Assembly (NCBI RefSeq): GCF_017916325.1
Contig: NC_090140.1
Coordinates: 299,001 to 363,000, forward strand
From: Leishmania martiniquensis
Lineage: Eukaryota; Euglenozoa; Kinetoplastea; Trypanosomatida; Trypanosomatidae
Reading direction: 5' to 3'
DNA length: 64,000 nucleotides
Shown: piece by piece, positions 39,078 to 48,745 of the stretch
Layout of the letters: every line of letters begins with the position of its first letter
Numbering within the stretch: position 1 is the first letter of the stretch
The notes under the pieces: model-generated
Database searches by the model: none
Seen by the model: only the letters and a program-made list of their open reading frames with translations
Told to the model about the DNA's origin: nothing
Translations under genes and position numbers: made by a program

Positions 39078-39234
39078 CCCATGAGAAAACGCCGTCAACC
39101 GACGGAAGAAGCGAGGGGGGAGGGAGAGAGCCGGTCAGTCAGTGGGCCCGGCTAGCGTAACGACTCGCTCTCTCCCCCCCTCCCCTCCCTGCATGCGAGG
39201 CGCAGGAAACCAGCCGCTGCGCGCTCTACGCAGT

Positions 39235-39260
39235 GGGGGAGGGGGAGGGAGGGGGGAGGG
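39235..39260 (+). repeat. G-run cluster with G-quadruplex pattern
   Basis: Five G-runs of 5, 5, 3, 6 and 3 bases separated by single A residues. This is the tightest quadruplex-type pattern in the window, on the transcribed-sense strand in the likely 3' UTR of the PSA-like gene. Confidence 0.8.
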
Positions 39261-39773
39261 AACGACGTCACATGGCTCCAGGACGCATCTTGCCCACCCC
39301 ATCCCCCTTCCCTTTTCCACACCCCCGCCACCGTCGTTTTCTCACGCTCACATCCTTCTTTTTTGTCTGTGTGTATGTGTGTGTGTGTGTGAAGCGCTTC
39401 TATCCCCCCTTCTCCTCCTCCTTGTCGACGTCTACCTGGCGTTGTGCGGCGGCAGCGTCGCCCCAGCCCCTCCCCCCTTTCTCTCCCATCTGACTACTAC
39501 TCAGGCACGAGCAAACGAGGGAGAAGGCCGAGTGGTGTAGGCGTGTCTGTGGAAGAGGGAGGGGAGGGGGGATCACGAGGTGTGCGCAGCGTCTGCACCG
39601 AAGCACGCCACCACCACCACCACCACCCAACACACGCACAGGCGTCGACGACTTTTGCGCCATTACCGCCTAATGTGCACAGACTCATCCGTCCTGACTT
39701 CTGCGCCGTTTTTTCTCCTCTTTTCTGTTGGTGTTTGTCCGCGCTATCCCTTTCCCATTTCATCGGTGGCCGC

Positions 39774-39836
39774 CACACACACACATATATATATGCGTAT
39801 ATATGTATATAAATATCTGTGTGTGTGTGCGTGTGC
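39774..39836. repeat. (CA)n-(TA)n-(TG)n self-complementary tract
   Basis: A CA run (39774-39784) passes into TA-rich sequence (39785-39815) and then a TG run (39818-39836). The CA and TG arms can pair with each other across the TA centre as a hairpin. Confidence 0.8.
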
Positions 39837-39859
39837 ATAGGCTCGGGATATAATTCCGC

Positions 39860-39873
39860 ATATATATATATAT
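39860..39873. repeat. TA microsatellite
   Basis: Fourteen bases of strict A/T alternation between two larger CA/TA/TG tracts. Confidence 0.9.
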
Positions 39874-39977
39874 GGGCGCCGCCGCTCCCCACCCCCTTCA
39901 TGTGCACATGTCCAAGCTCCTGCTGCTCCTTCGGTGGCCATGCTTTCTTGTCCCGTAAGATTCGCTGCCCAGCACCG

Positions 39978-40038
39978 CACGCACACACAAACACACACAA
40001 GTATATATTTATGTGTGTATGTGTATGTGTGTGTGTGT
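39978..40038. repeat. Second (CA)n-(TA)n-(TG)n self-complementary tract
   Basis: CA-rich arm 39978-39999, short TA centre 40002-40011, TG-rich arm 40012-40038. It has the same design as the tract at 39774-39836, about 200 bases downstream. Confidence 0.8.
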
Positions 40039-40702
40039 CGCGCAACACACTTGTGTATACGATGGAGAGTGCTTCGCTTTTCTCTCGGACAAGCGTCAAA
40101 GGTGTTGACGGGAAGCCTTCTCGGCACAGCACGTGCAACGGCACTCTATGATGAGCGCCGAAAGTAAAGGGGCAAAGAGAGCTGGCGTGCGTGATGAGCG
40201 CAGCGAATAGGTGCCCGTTGTGAAGAGATGAGAAGTGGTGGAAACGGGAAGGAGAGGGCGGCTGTGATGGGCGCGCGCTCTTTGCTGCGCGTGATTGAGC
40301 CCCCTCTCGCGACCACCACCACCACTCCCCCCCACCGCTAGCACAGCATCCCACTTCTGCATGCGGTGGCAATCAGCAATGACTCTCTCTCTCTGCGTGC
40401 CTGTCGGTGGATGTCCCTCCACCTGAATCCTTCGTGTGTTGGCCTGTGTGTGTGTGGACGGCAACTGGCCATTCATGAACGCCTCCAGCATCACTCCCTC
40501 TCTCCTCCGCATCCCCTTTCTTCCTTCCTATGGCGCACCTTCATCGTTTGGCTCACAATTTGCACGCGCGCGCGCGCACGGACGTTCGCAAGAGCAGCGT
40601 TGGCTTCGGTGGATTTCAACGTCACTCTTCTTCGCGCTGGTGCCGGAGAGGATAGCGCGCTTGTACAGCCCTCTCCAGCCGCCATTTCTCCCGACTTGCG
40701 TA

Positions 40703-40789
40703 GCACAACTTTCTTTCTCCCTTCCCTCCCTTCCTCCCCACACACACACACCGCCACCGCCACCCTCTCTCTGCTTTCCGTTTCTCTAG
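40703..40789 (+). promoter_or_regulatory. Spliced-leader acceptor, PSA-related membrane protein gene
   Basis: A long pyrimidine-rich stretch from 40708 has no AG until TTTCTCTAG at 40788-40789, 22 bases before ATG 40812. This is the clearest single acceptor in the window. Confidence 0.7.
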
Positions 40790-40811
40790 GCGTCCCCCAC
40801 CGACTGGGCAC

Positions 40812-43800
40812 ATGGCGCTCCGGGGCGGTAATGGTGGTGGTGGAGGTGGTGGTGGCGGCGGCGGGCGCGGCCCTGCCGAGTCGACGCTGTCGCCTATAGC
40901 CTACGCATTGCACGTAGCCTCGGTGCCCCTCACCACGTCTTCCTCCCCATCTGCTGTCACCGCACTCAAAGCAGCAGGATCTAGTGGCGGCGCCGGATCT
41001 TCCCCGGTATCGATGGCGGTGGTCTCCACGGCACTGCTGAGCTCGTCCAACGCGCTGGAGCTGATGCGCACGTACCACCTCTACGTGCGCATGCACAAGA
41101 CACGCTGTCGCTACCTTCTTCTTCTACTGCTAGTGCTTCTCTTCTACTTCAAGTGCACCTTCTGCAGGCGATACGACCTGCCCATGGGCGCTCCTGGTGA
41201 GAGATCTTACAGTGGGCTAGGTGGCAACGGCCGCCGGATCGGCGGTGGTGTGGGAGGCGTCAGTCTCGTTGGTACCAGGACCGGTGGCCCCGCAGAGGGC
41301 GGCGGCCTTAGTCTCGGTCCGGTCGCTTCAGATGCGGATGTCGTGGTCGATGAAAGGTCGAAGGTGTGCAGCGACGACCGCAGGCGTAGCCGTCACGCGC
41401 GGCGGCCACTCATGACGGGTGCGCTGAGTGGCATAGGGGTGGCAGTGGGTCGCATGGAGTTGAGGGAGATACACTGGTGGCCTCCATCCAGCCGCACACC
41501 AGAGGCGACCGACGCGCGCTACGAGCAGGGGCTGAACGCTGCCATCCCCATCGCAGACTCTCTGTCGCCTGCTCGCAACGAACCGCCATGGTCCGTGAAC
41601 GCGCAGCGTGGAGTCATCGCGACCATCGTCCGCGGTGTAGCGCGACTCTCCGCCCTGGTTCTCGGTCAGGACCCTCCACCGTACGAATTAGCGCTGCGCG
41701 CCTTCTTCCGCACGCGGCAGGCAATGACGGGCGGGTCATGCAGTGCCTGTCGGGCCCGCGACATTGACAAGCACGTTCGCAGCCAGCTGATGAGCTATAA
41801 CACCTTCGTGCGGAGCTTCGAGCTCCGCGTCCCACTGCTGCTATATTACAACCGCCTGCCCATCTACGCGATGATGCAGCACCTTCGTCTGATGCGGGTT
41901 CGAAGCTATCAGCTGCTAGCCTACATGAGCCGCGACTACGCCTCGAAGCGGCGGCCGGAAACGGTAACGGACGATGTCGCCGACGGCAACCCTGGGCTGC
42001 ACGCGCGACAGCTGAACTTCGAACTGGCACGGCTGTCACTGATCTTTTATCTGCAGCGTCTGCATCTGCGCGCGTTGCGGCATGCAGACGCGATGCGATT
42101 GGAAACATTTCATTTCCTCCGCTACCTCAGCTCCACCATCCCCCTGCTGCGCAGCGTGTGGATTGGGCAGGATCACTGCAACTGGCCTGGCGTCTCCTGC
42201 GTCGTCGTCCGCGTTCCGCTGAACGCATTCATCGACGACGACCACCCGGCCATGCAGGCCTTCGTGGAGGAGATCTTCTCTTTCTGCGTGGGACCGAACT
42301 GCGAACAACGGCGCTGCGTCGCGCCGTCCTGCTCGTCTCACACGCGCCATCTGACCCACCGCCTCTTCACCTCGGCAGCGCCGGCGTACTGGCTCAGGTG
42401 GGACCGCAAGGATGACACAGCAGCGATGGATGAGATGATCTCGGAGAAAGCTCCCACCTCATCACGCGGTGCCACCGGCACCAACGGGGCGGCGGCGGCG
42501 GCACCACCACGCTCCAGCCGCGGCGCCGCCCCGGTCGCGAAGAGGTCAGTTTGGGCAGAGCAGATGTTTGCGTACGAGCACCCACACCTCCTTCTGGCGG
42601 AGCCGACGTTGCTCGTCGACATTGATGTGCAGAACATCGTGACAGAATTTTTTGGGTCCGCCATGCCAACGGCCGCCGGCAACCGCAGCGATGCCGAATG
42701 CCCGTCGTCGTCATCATCATCGGCATCGGCGGCTCTCTTCGGGATGCAGCGCCGCCTTCTTCGGACAATCGCCGAGGCCGCGCCGCGGGGCCTGCGGTAC
42801 GGCAAGCAGCGCAACGAAAGCTCTACCGTGACGATCCCCTTTACCCTTGTCGCTGTGAATCTGGCCAAGATGGGGCTGCGTGGGTACTTGCCGGATTTCT
42901 ACGACACCGCGTCCGCGTACGATGAGCAGCGAAGCCGCGCCGCTGCAAATGTTTCTGGCGCGAGCAGCAACGAGAGCAGCACTGGGGCTGGTGGCAGTCA
43001 GCCCGCGGGAGACGGTAGCGTATTAACCCCTCGCTCCGATGCGTACTGGGGCCGCTTCTCCCGTATGCGTATGCTGGAGGCGCGCAACGTGTCGCCCTCC
43101 TCCCTCTCTAGGACCGCGCCGCGGCTGTCGCTAGCGTCGGTCTCGGCGATCGGGAGCGAGCTGCAGCGGGTGCTGCGTCGGCTGGAGAAGATCGGCCAGC
43201 GCAACCATCACAAAGACCTGGCCGACTACTTCTCCGAGGTGGCCTCGCTCGCCCGCTTCCAAAGCGAACGGTGGAGCCCTTACCGCTGGTCGGATGCCAT
43301 GAACGGCCTCGCGAGCGAAGCCGCACAGTCCGCCACGCGGCAGCTCTCCACCATCATTGAGGACAGCGCCTTTTCCTCGAGCTTCGTCGGCCCGGTGCAC
43401 AACATCGATCACAGCGTGGCAGCCTTTGGGGAGCTTAACCCGCGTCTGGTCGGCCTTGTGTCATTGGACGTTTCGGCAAACCCCCTGCTGGCGCACCTGT
43501 TCCCCCGGACCTGGCTGTCCATCCCCTACCTGCAGTCGGTGCGGACGGCCGGCACGTCCATCCTCACACCCCCGCTGCGGTCTCGGCCACGCCTCTACAA
43601 CTACAGCAACTATTGCCCTGCAGCGCCTACGCGCCTCGACCACAATCCAACGGCGTACACCGAGGAGGTGATGCGTGAGCGGCACCGTGAGTATTCGGCG
43701 CCAGCCGCGGAAATGGCACATGAAAAGGTCGAGGCGTCCCCTGAGACGAGGAGTAGTCTTCACAGCAAAGACTTCATCGGTGCTGTGCTTATGCCGCCTT

Positions 43801-43916
43801 TCTTCAAGATGGACGCTGTCTTTCCTGCAAAACACCCCAGCAGAAGCCCTCTTACCGCGCGACGACTTCCTCACCGACCGGCACGCCCTCACGCATCGAA
43901 TGTAAGCGGCCTCTGA
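40812..43916 (+). CDS. Membrane-anchored protein with PSA-type LRR cap
   Basis: A 1034-residue protein with no family I can name as a whole. There is no signal peptide. A Gly-rich, disordered N-terminus (1-95) precedes one hydrophobic segment at 101-117 (YLLLLLLVLLFYFK) flanked by Arg/Lys and Cys, suggesting a type II anchor. Residues 433-463 reproduce the PSA N-cap: W450, G452, D454, C456, W458, G460 and C463 have the same spacing as the cap of the gene just upstream. Two LRR-like blocks follow far apart: VAVNLAKMGLRGYLPDF (681-697) and VSLDVSANPLLAHLFPRTW (883-901) ending LQSVRTAGTS. Between them are large non-repeat insertions with extra Cys (484-507) and helical stretches. The C-terminus is polar, without GPI signal. 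It is probably a highly diverged PSA relative, with the bulk on the lumenal or outer side. Confidence 0.75.
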   Translation: MALRGGNGGGGGGGGGGGRGPAESTLSPIAYALHVASVPLTTSSSPSAVTALKAAGSSGGAGSSPVSMAVVSTALLSSSNALELMRTYHLYVRMHKTRCRYLLLLLLVLLFYFKCTFCRRYDLPMGAPGERSYSGLGGNGRRIGGGVGGVSLVGTRTGGPAEGGGLSLGPVASDADVVVDERSKVCSDDRRRSRHARRPLMTGALSGIGVAVGRMELREIHWWPPSSRTPEATDARYEQGLNAAIPIADSLSPARNEPPWSVNAQRGVIATIVRGVARLSALVLGQDPPPYELALRAFFRTRQAMTGGSCSACRARDIDKHVRSQLMSYNTFVRSFELRVPLLLYYNRLPIYAMMQHLRLMRVRSYQLLAYMSRDYASKRRPETVTDDVADGNPGLHARQLNFELARLSLIFYLQRLHLRALRHADAMRLETFHFLRYLSSTIPLLRSVWIGQDHCNWPGVSCVVVRVPLNAFIDDDHPAMQAFVEEIFSFCVGPNCEQRRCVAPSCSSHTRHLTHRLFTSAAPAYWLRWDRKDDTAAMDEMISEKAPTSSRGATGTNGAAAAAPPRSSRGAAPVAKRSVWAEQMFAYEHPHLLLAEPTLLVDIDVQNIVTEFFGSAMPTAAGNRSDAECPSSSSSSASAALFGMQRRLLRTIAEAAPRGLRYGKQRNESSTVTIPFTLVAVNLAKMGLRGYLPDFYDTASAYDEQRSRAAANVSGASSNESSTGAGGSQPAGDGSVLTPRSDAYWGRFSRMRMLEARNVSPSSLSRTAPRLSLASVSAIGSELQRVLRRLEKIGQRNHHKDLADYFSEVASLARFQSERWSPYRWSDAMNGLASEAAQSATRQLSTIIEDSAFSSSFVGPVHNIDHSVAAFGELNPRLVGLVSLDVSANPLLAHLFPRTWLSIPYLQSVRTAGTSILTPPLRSRPRLYNYSNYCPAAPTRLDHNPTAYTEEVMRERHREYSAPAAEMAHEKVEASPETRSSLHSKDFIGAVLMPPFFKMDAVFPAKHPSRSPLTARRLPHRPARPHASNVSGL

Positions 43917-44535
43917 GTGAGAGGCTCGTGCGAAGCATTCAACGCCTCCTCACATAGCTGTAGCGGGCACGCTCCCCCTCCCCTTTCTTGGTCCTCGTTC
44001 CGCTGGCCGCTCTCTGTACATGCGCACGCTCGCACATTTCCACGCCCTCTGAGCTGCTTCGAGGGGGAGGCCCGCCTCGCACGCTAAGAAATGAACTGGC
44101 TAAGGATACAGAGGAGGAAGCGAGGAAGGGGCACCACTCACCGTCTGTCTGTCTGTGTGTGTGTGTCAGGGAGAAGGCATCGCCTCCGAGCGTCTCTCCC
44201 GCCATTATCGTGCCTCTATCACCTCCCTCGTCCCGAGGAACGACGTGGCTGCAGGAGGTCTGCTCACGCTTCCGCCCTCCCTCACCTACACACACGCGCA
44301 CACGCTATGCCTTCTCCATCTGCTTCTCCTCCCCCTCTCTACCCCTTGCCTCCCTCATCATGACGTTACTGCGCCGCTGCTCCCTTGACCCCTCGTGCGC
44401 ACGAGACCTCATACAAGACCTTACGCGCACGCGTACGCATACGCATACACACGAGCGCCACAAAAGCACACCGTTGATTGCCGCGTACTTCCGCACGCTC
44501 CAGCTTTGCATCTCAGCAAGTACGTTCTGGTCAAG
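43917..44535 (+). other. Intergenic region, PSA-related gene to PFR-family gene
   Basis: CTGT/TG tract at 44147-44167, CA tract at 44287-44300 and CT-rich DNA at 44321-44358, then an alternating ACGC/CATACG stretch (44424-44452). No gene recognised. Confidence 0.6.
44323..44516 (+). promoter_or_regulatory. Candidate spliced-leader acceptors, PFR-family gene
   Basis: CT-rich tract 44323-44358 is followed by AG at 44404-44405. A weaker tract ends in TCTCAG with AG at 44515-44516, 20 bases before ATG 44536. Confidence 0.45.
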
Positions 44536-47500
44536 ATGCCGCTGCCGTGGAGGACAAAGGCAGCGCCGAGCGTCAGTGACGGCGGCAGCGGTGGTGCGGC
44601 GACTGACCTACAGGTCGTTCCGGCGGCCCTGCAGACGCCGACAGAGCTTTCGACAGCGCACGCCCAGCTCATGCTTTTGGAAGGTCTGATTCGTGCCGCT
44701 GTTGCCAGCACTGGCACCAGCCAGGCCTCTGCTCAGTCGTATCTGCAGCCGTTCGAAACGACGCGCGAGATGAACGGGCCCACGGCCTCGCGAAAGTTGC
44801 CGGCCGAGCTTGCAACGTCAACAGGCACCATGGCATCAGTGCCAGCACCCAGTGCGACGGCAGCAGCGCCTTCAAGCTCCACTGAGCGACTCAGAGCGCT
44901 GCACGACAACCTAAGACGTGTTCGGCACCTTATGCAGCAGTACGAGGAAACCTCGCAGCGTGTCGTCGAGGTACACCTGATCCCCTCCCCCGAGACGGGT
45001 GAGCCGACGCTCGGGTCAGTGGCTACGCCGACTGCGATCGCTGGCAAGAGGACGAAGGTTACCCGGCAGCAGCGGAGCGGCTCAGAATCAGCGGCGGCGG
45101 CAGCAGCGACAAAGCGCTCGCCGATGCCGCAGAACAGCTTAAACTCGGCAGATCATGACAGTAGCGGCGGCAGCAGCCCCCCCGCCCTCGGCAGCCTCGA
45201 GCAAGCCGCAGAGCCTCAGAAGGCGTCCCCGTCGCTGCACCAGCGCCGAGCACTCACCAGCGACGCCGTCTTCACGCGCTTCTGCAGTTTGCGCGTTCCT
45301 CCCGACCAGCTGCTCTTGCCAATTCAGGCACCGGCAAGCCCGAGCGCCGTAGCAGGACTGTCCACACAGCTGCAGCAGCGAGTGTCACCACGAGATCTCG
45401 CTGTGCTGCGCGGCATCGAGGAGGGCGCGGCGGAGACAGAGAAAAAGAATGACGGCAGCTCGTCGAACCGCGACACTGCGTGCGCGAAGACGCGCAGTAG
45501 CAGCAACGGCACCCGCAGCCCTCAGACGCCGGGTGGCGCGAGTGCCAAGGACAAGGACAACTCTGGCTTCAGCGGCTCCCTGACCTCCTTCGCGTCTTCC
45601 ACAGCGCAGCAGCGGACGCGGACGAGCACCGAGGCCCTTCTGGAGGCATACGCAAAGCTCTTCTATCACCCCTATGTCACGGCGGCACCAGCACCGACTG
45701 CTGACGCGGAAGTGGTGCGAGAGCTGCAGGATGTGCGCGACCGGCTGGCGGCCCTGCAGCACTGTAATCTCTTCGCTTACGAGGCACGGCTGAGGGCTGA
45801 GGCTGAGGCCGCGACTGCCGAGAGCCACAGCGGTGACTGCAAGGCAAGTAGCACTGCCAAGGGCGTCGGCCCTGCTAAGAGAAGAGCCGCAACCGGCGAG
45901 GCAGTCGACGATATCAAGTGGCAGCACATACCTATCGCCATTCAGCACATGCAGGACGGCGTCACCGCGCTGCAGACCCGTTTTACGCGTGACTCGCACT
46001 ACGCCAGATGCGGCGGGCAGCCTATCTCCCTCATACGTCAGCTAAGCGTCTGGACGCAGCCGCTTCTCCGGCAGCTGAGCGAACTTCTCTCGAAGCGTAC
46101 CTTAGATGATATGGCTGAAATCACGCGCGAGAAGCTGCGGCGCATGAAGTTCGACGTGGAGGAGCTACAGCAGGCGCAGGCGGAGGCCATCTCGAACGGC
46201 GACATGCAGCGATCCGAGGAGCTCTACTACGAGCAGACGTCCGTGGCGGAGGCGATGGCGGGGCCGTACGACGAGCTGGAGGCAACTATGCTTGAATACG
46301 GCGAGGCGTGCGTCGACGCGCCGCTGCGGAGGCTGCTGGAGGAGCGCGATCTGCTGACGGCACAGCTGACAAGTGTGATCGAGACGTCAACGGGCAAACT
46401 CACAGAGGTGTCTTTGGATGTGGAGCGGGTGAAGGAGAAGCGGCGGGCCGTGGCGCAGGCGCGTCACCGACAGCGCAACAGCATGTCCGCATACCACCAC
46501 GCGTGGAAGAGGGCGTGGCAGACAAACAGCGATCAGCAGATGGCGTGCTACCGTGCGATAGAGCAGCTTGAGAGGCAGCTGAGTGACCTGCAGCAGACGC
46601 AAAGGTTCCTCGTAGACGACTGGATTAGCCGCGTCACCCGCGAGCGGCAGAGGGAGGAGGATGCAGCGGCCTTCGCGTGCTTCGCAGATGCCAGGGGAGC
46701 CGCACTCGCCGAAACGCAGAGCAACCTGCAGACGGTTGTGGAAGGCGTCCGTCAGTACAGCGGGACTGTGCAGTTCAGCTGCCGTCACATTGAGGCCTTC
46801 GTCTGCGAGGTACTGCGAGGCCACCTCAGCAAATCGCAGCTGGCTCTCCGCAAGGACCGACTGGAGCAGTTCCGCACCCTGTACCTCACCTTGGGTGACC
46901 TGCGCTTCAAGAAGGCGCGCAGCGCCGAAGAAATTCAGAAGAACGTCGACCACTACACGCTGCAGCAGGAGGTTGCAATGGACGCGCTAAACCCAAGGGC
47001 GAAAGAGTTCAGCAAGGCGAAACGGCAGTGGGAGAGTGCGAAGGCCGAGGCTCTAAAGGAGCTTGACCAGCTCGACCAACGCAGTCGCCGTCAGCTGGAG
47101 GGCTTCCGGCAGACGGAGCGGCTGCTTCGCGAGGCGGGCGTAAACTTTGTCTCTCCCGAGGAGGAGCTCGCCAGGCGCACCGAGCAGCGCTCGCAGAAAC
47201 TGCTCCAGTACCAGCAGCTCATCGAAGAGGGCATCGGCGTACGGCCGGCCACGAGCACCTCAGGCGCCCCCGCCTCCGCTTCCCCGACGTTTACCGCCCT
47301 GGAAGTCTCGACACCTGCGCTAGCAGTACGCTCGTCTGCTTGCACGGGAGCTGCTGCAGGCCTCTTGGGCACGAATTCGACACCATCACCGAGACTGCAG
47401 GCTTTCGGGTCACTGGGCTCCTCCCCACGACCGCCCACCGCGGCGGACGCCGCCCTCTCCAAAGCCTCTGATGGGAAGAACGGTCGTCAGCTGCCGTCCC

Positions 47501-47799
47501 TTCGTAGCACGAATTGCACCTACCCACCACCGCAGCGCACAGACGACAGCAACGGCGACGGCGACGGCGACGAATCGCTCGCACCAACCAAGGCGATGAT
47601 GCCCTCCTTGCACGGATCGAAGCCAACCTCCGCGGCTGCCGCTGTTGGCGCCGGCCTCGCAGCGGCCTCCGTATCCAGCCTGCACTCGACGGAGGAGTGC
47701 GACAAGCAAGGCATCTCCAAGACGGCGCTGGGCGACCGCAGCAGGGCGGGCACTATCAGCAACACCGTTTTTACGAGAGGCAAATTTAGCAAGCGGTGA
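44536..47799 (+). CDS. Paraflagellar-rod family coiled-coil protein
   Basis: This 1087-residue protein has a C-terminal PFR-type domain. Signature blocks are REEDAAAFACFADA near 712-725, FRTLYLTLGDLRFKKARSAE near 779-798, the helix around ALNPRAKEFSKAKRQWESAK near 817-836, and REAGVNFVSPEEELARR near 865-881, in the same order as in PFR1 and PFR2. Helical, heptad-rich sequence fills about 500-910. The first ~400 residues and the last ~170 are Ser/Ala/Thr-rich and disordered, which makes it much longer than the ~600-residue major rod proteins. PFR proteins build the lattice beside the axoneme in the trypanosomatid flagellum, so this is probably a minor rod or flagellum-attachment component. Which paralogue it is cannot be decided here. 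Start taken at ATG 44536; the frame upstream opens only at a GTG. Confidence 0.85.
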   Translation: MPLPWRTKAAPSVSDGGSGGAATDLQVVPAALQTPTELSTAHAQLMLLEGLIRAAVASTGTSQASAQSYLQPFETTREMNGPTASRKLPAELATSTGTMASVPAPSATAAAPSSSTERLRALHDNLRRVRHLMQQYEETSQRVVEVHLIPSPETGEPTLGSVATPTAIAGKRTKVTRQQRSGSESAAAAAATKRSPMPQNSLNSADHDSSGGSSPPALGSLEQAAEPQKASPSLHQRRALTSDAVFTRFCSLRVPPDQLLLPIQAPASPSAVAGLSTQLQQRVSPRDLAVLRGIEEGAAETEKKNDGSSSNRDTACAKTRSSSNGTRSPQTPGGASAKDKDNSGFSGSLTSFASSTAQQRTRTSTEALLEAYAKLFYHPYVTAAPAPTADAEVVRELQDVRDRLAALQHCNLFAYEARLRAEAEAATAESHSGDCKASSTAKGVGPAKRRAATGEAVDDIKWQHIPIAIQHMQDGVTALQTRFTRDSHYARCGGQPISLIRQLSVWTQPLLRQLSELLSKRTLDDMAEITREKLRRMKFDVEELQQAQAEAISNGDMQRSEELYYEQTSVAEAMAGPYDELEATMLEYGEACVDAPLRRLLEERDLLTAQLTSVIETSTGKLTEVSLDVERVKEKRRAVAQARHRQRNSMSAYHHAWKRAWQTNSDQQMACYRAIEQLERQLSDLQQTQRFLVDDWISRVTRERQREEDAAAFACFADARGAALAETQSNLQTVVEGVRQYSGTVQFSCRHIEAFVCEVLRGHLSKSQLALRKDRLEQFRTLYLTLGDLRFKKARSAEEIQKNVDHYTLQQEVAMDALNPRAKEFSKAKRQWESAKAEALKELDQLDQRSRRQLEGFRQTERLLREAGVNFVSPEEELARRTEQRSQKLLQYQQLIEEGIGVRPATSTSGAPASASPTFTALEVSTPALAVRSSACTGAAAGLLGTNSTPSPRLQAFGSLGSSPRPPTAADAALSKASDGKNGRQLPSLRSTNCTYPPPQRTDDSNGDGDGDESLAPTKAMMPSLHGSKPTSAAAAVGAGLAAASVSSLHSTEECDKQGISKTALGDRSRAGTISNTVFTRGKFSKR

Positions 47800-48718
47800 T
47801 CCGAAACGACGGGGGGGTGAGGGGTGCACCCCGGAGATGCCCCCGCAGGGGCCGCACAAAAGCGCGCGCACTTCACCCCACTTCCCGCTGTACACCGAAG
47901 TCCCCCTTTTTTGGCTGTTATTTCTGTTCCCTTTTCTTTGTTCGGTGTGGCGTTCGCGTGGAATGTCGCCGCGTATGGCACCACGCCCGCCGCCCTCCCT
48001 CCCTCTGTAGGCAAGAGGGGCCTGCCCTTTCGCTCTCTTCTCCATGCGTGGTCCCCGTGAGCTCGGACCCGCGCCCTTCCCTCGATGTTTCGCTCTCCTT
48101 GATTTTCACTGCAACGCGCTCCGGCGCCCTGAGATGTACACTAGCGGTCTGTGTGGTGAGGAAAGGGGGGGAGGTCTCTGGGGCGGCGAGCACGCGACAC
48201 CCTCGGCACTCCCCCTCCTCTGGATGTCTGCAAGCGCGCGGCGCACCGGTCCCCCACCTTCACTTCTAACCCTCTCTGCTTACCCAGCACCATCACCCCT
48301 CCCCCTCTCTACGCCTGGGCTCTCATATAAGAGCGCGTACATGTACATGCGAGACAATGACGCGGAAGATGTCACAGACAGCAGGGGAGGAGGTGGTGGT
48401 GGACGAAGAAAAATAACGGAGGCAACGATAGTGAGTCGGAGAGAGGGAGGGGGAGCGAGAAGCACCCCTACGTGCGAGGAGCAAGTCATCACACGTGCGC
48501 GCACTTCTCTCTACTCCCAGGAGAGCCGAGGGGTGCTTGTCCGTGGTTGTATGTCGCATGTATAAGTACGGGGGCGACGGCCGCTCTCTTTTTTGTGTCA
48601 CGCGTTTCCCCTCTCTCTCTTTGTTTGTGTGGCGCAGGCCTCCCCGTCTTGTTGGCGCGTCCGTCTATCAACGTGGTCGATTCTACGCCACCGCACGCAT
48701 GTGTGTGTGTGTGTGTGA

Positions 48719-48745
48719 GGGAGAGGGAGAGGGAGAGGGAGAGGG
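48719..48745 (+). repeat. GGGAGA hexamer array with G-quadruplex pattern
   Basis: Five GGG runs spaced by exactly AGA, directly after a TG microsatellite, upstream of the E2 gene. Confidence 0.85.

Larger units (their letters stand above)
39078..40811 (+). other. Intergenic region between the two PSA-related genes
   Basis: A repeat-rich 1.7 kb stretch: G-quadruplex motif at 39235-39260, TG tract at 39365-39390, CCA run at 39608-39628, then the CA/TA/TG clusters of 39774-40038. No coding frame with plausible composition. Most of it should be 3' UTR of the PSA-like gene, with the acceptor of the next gene at 40788-40789. Confidence 0.6.
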
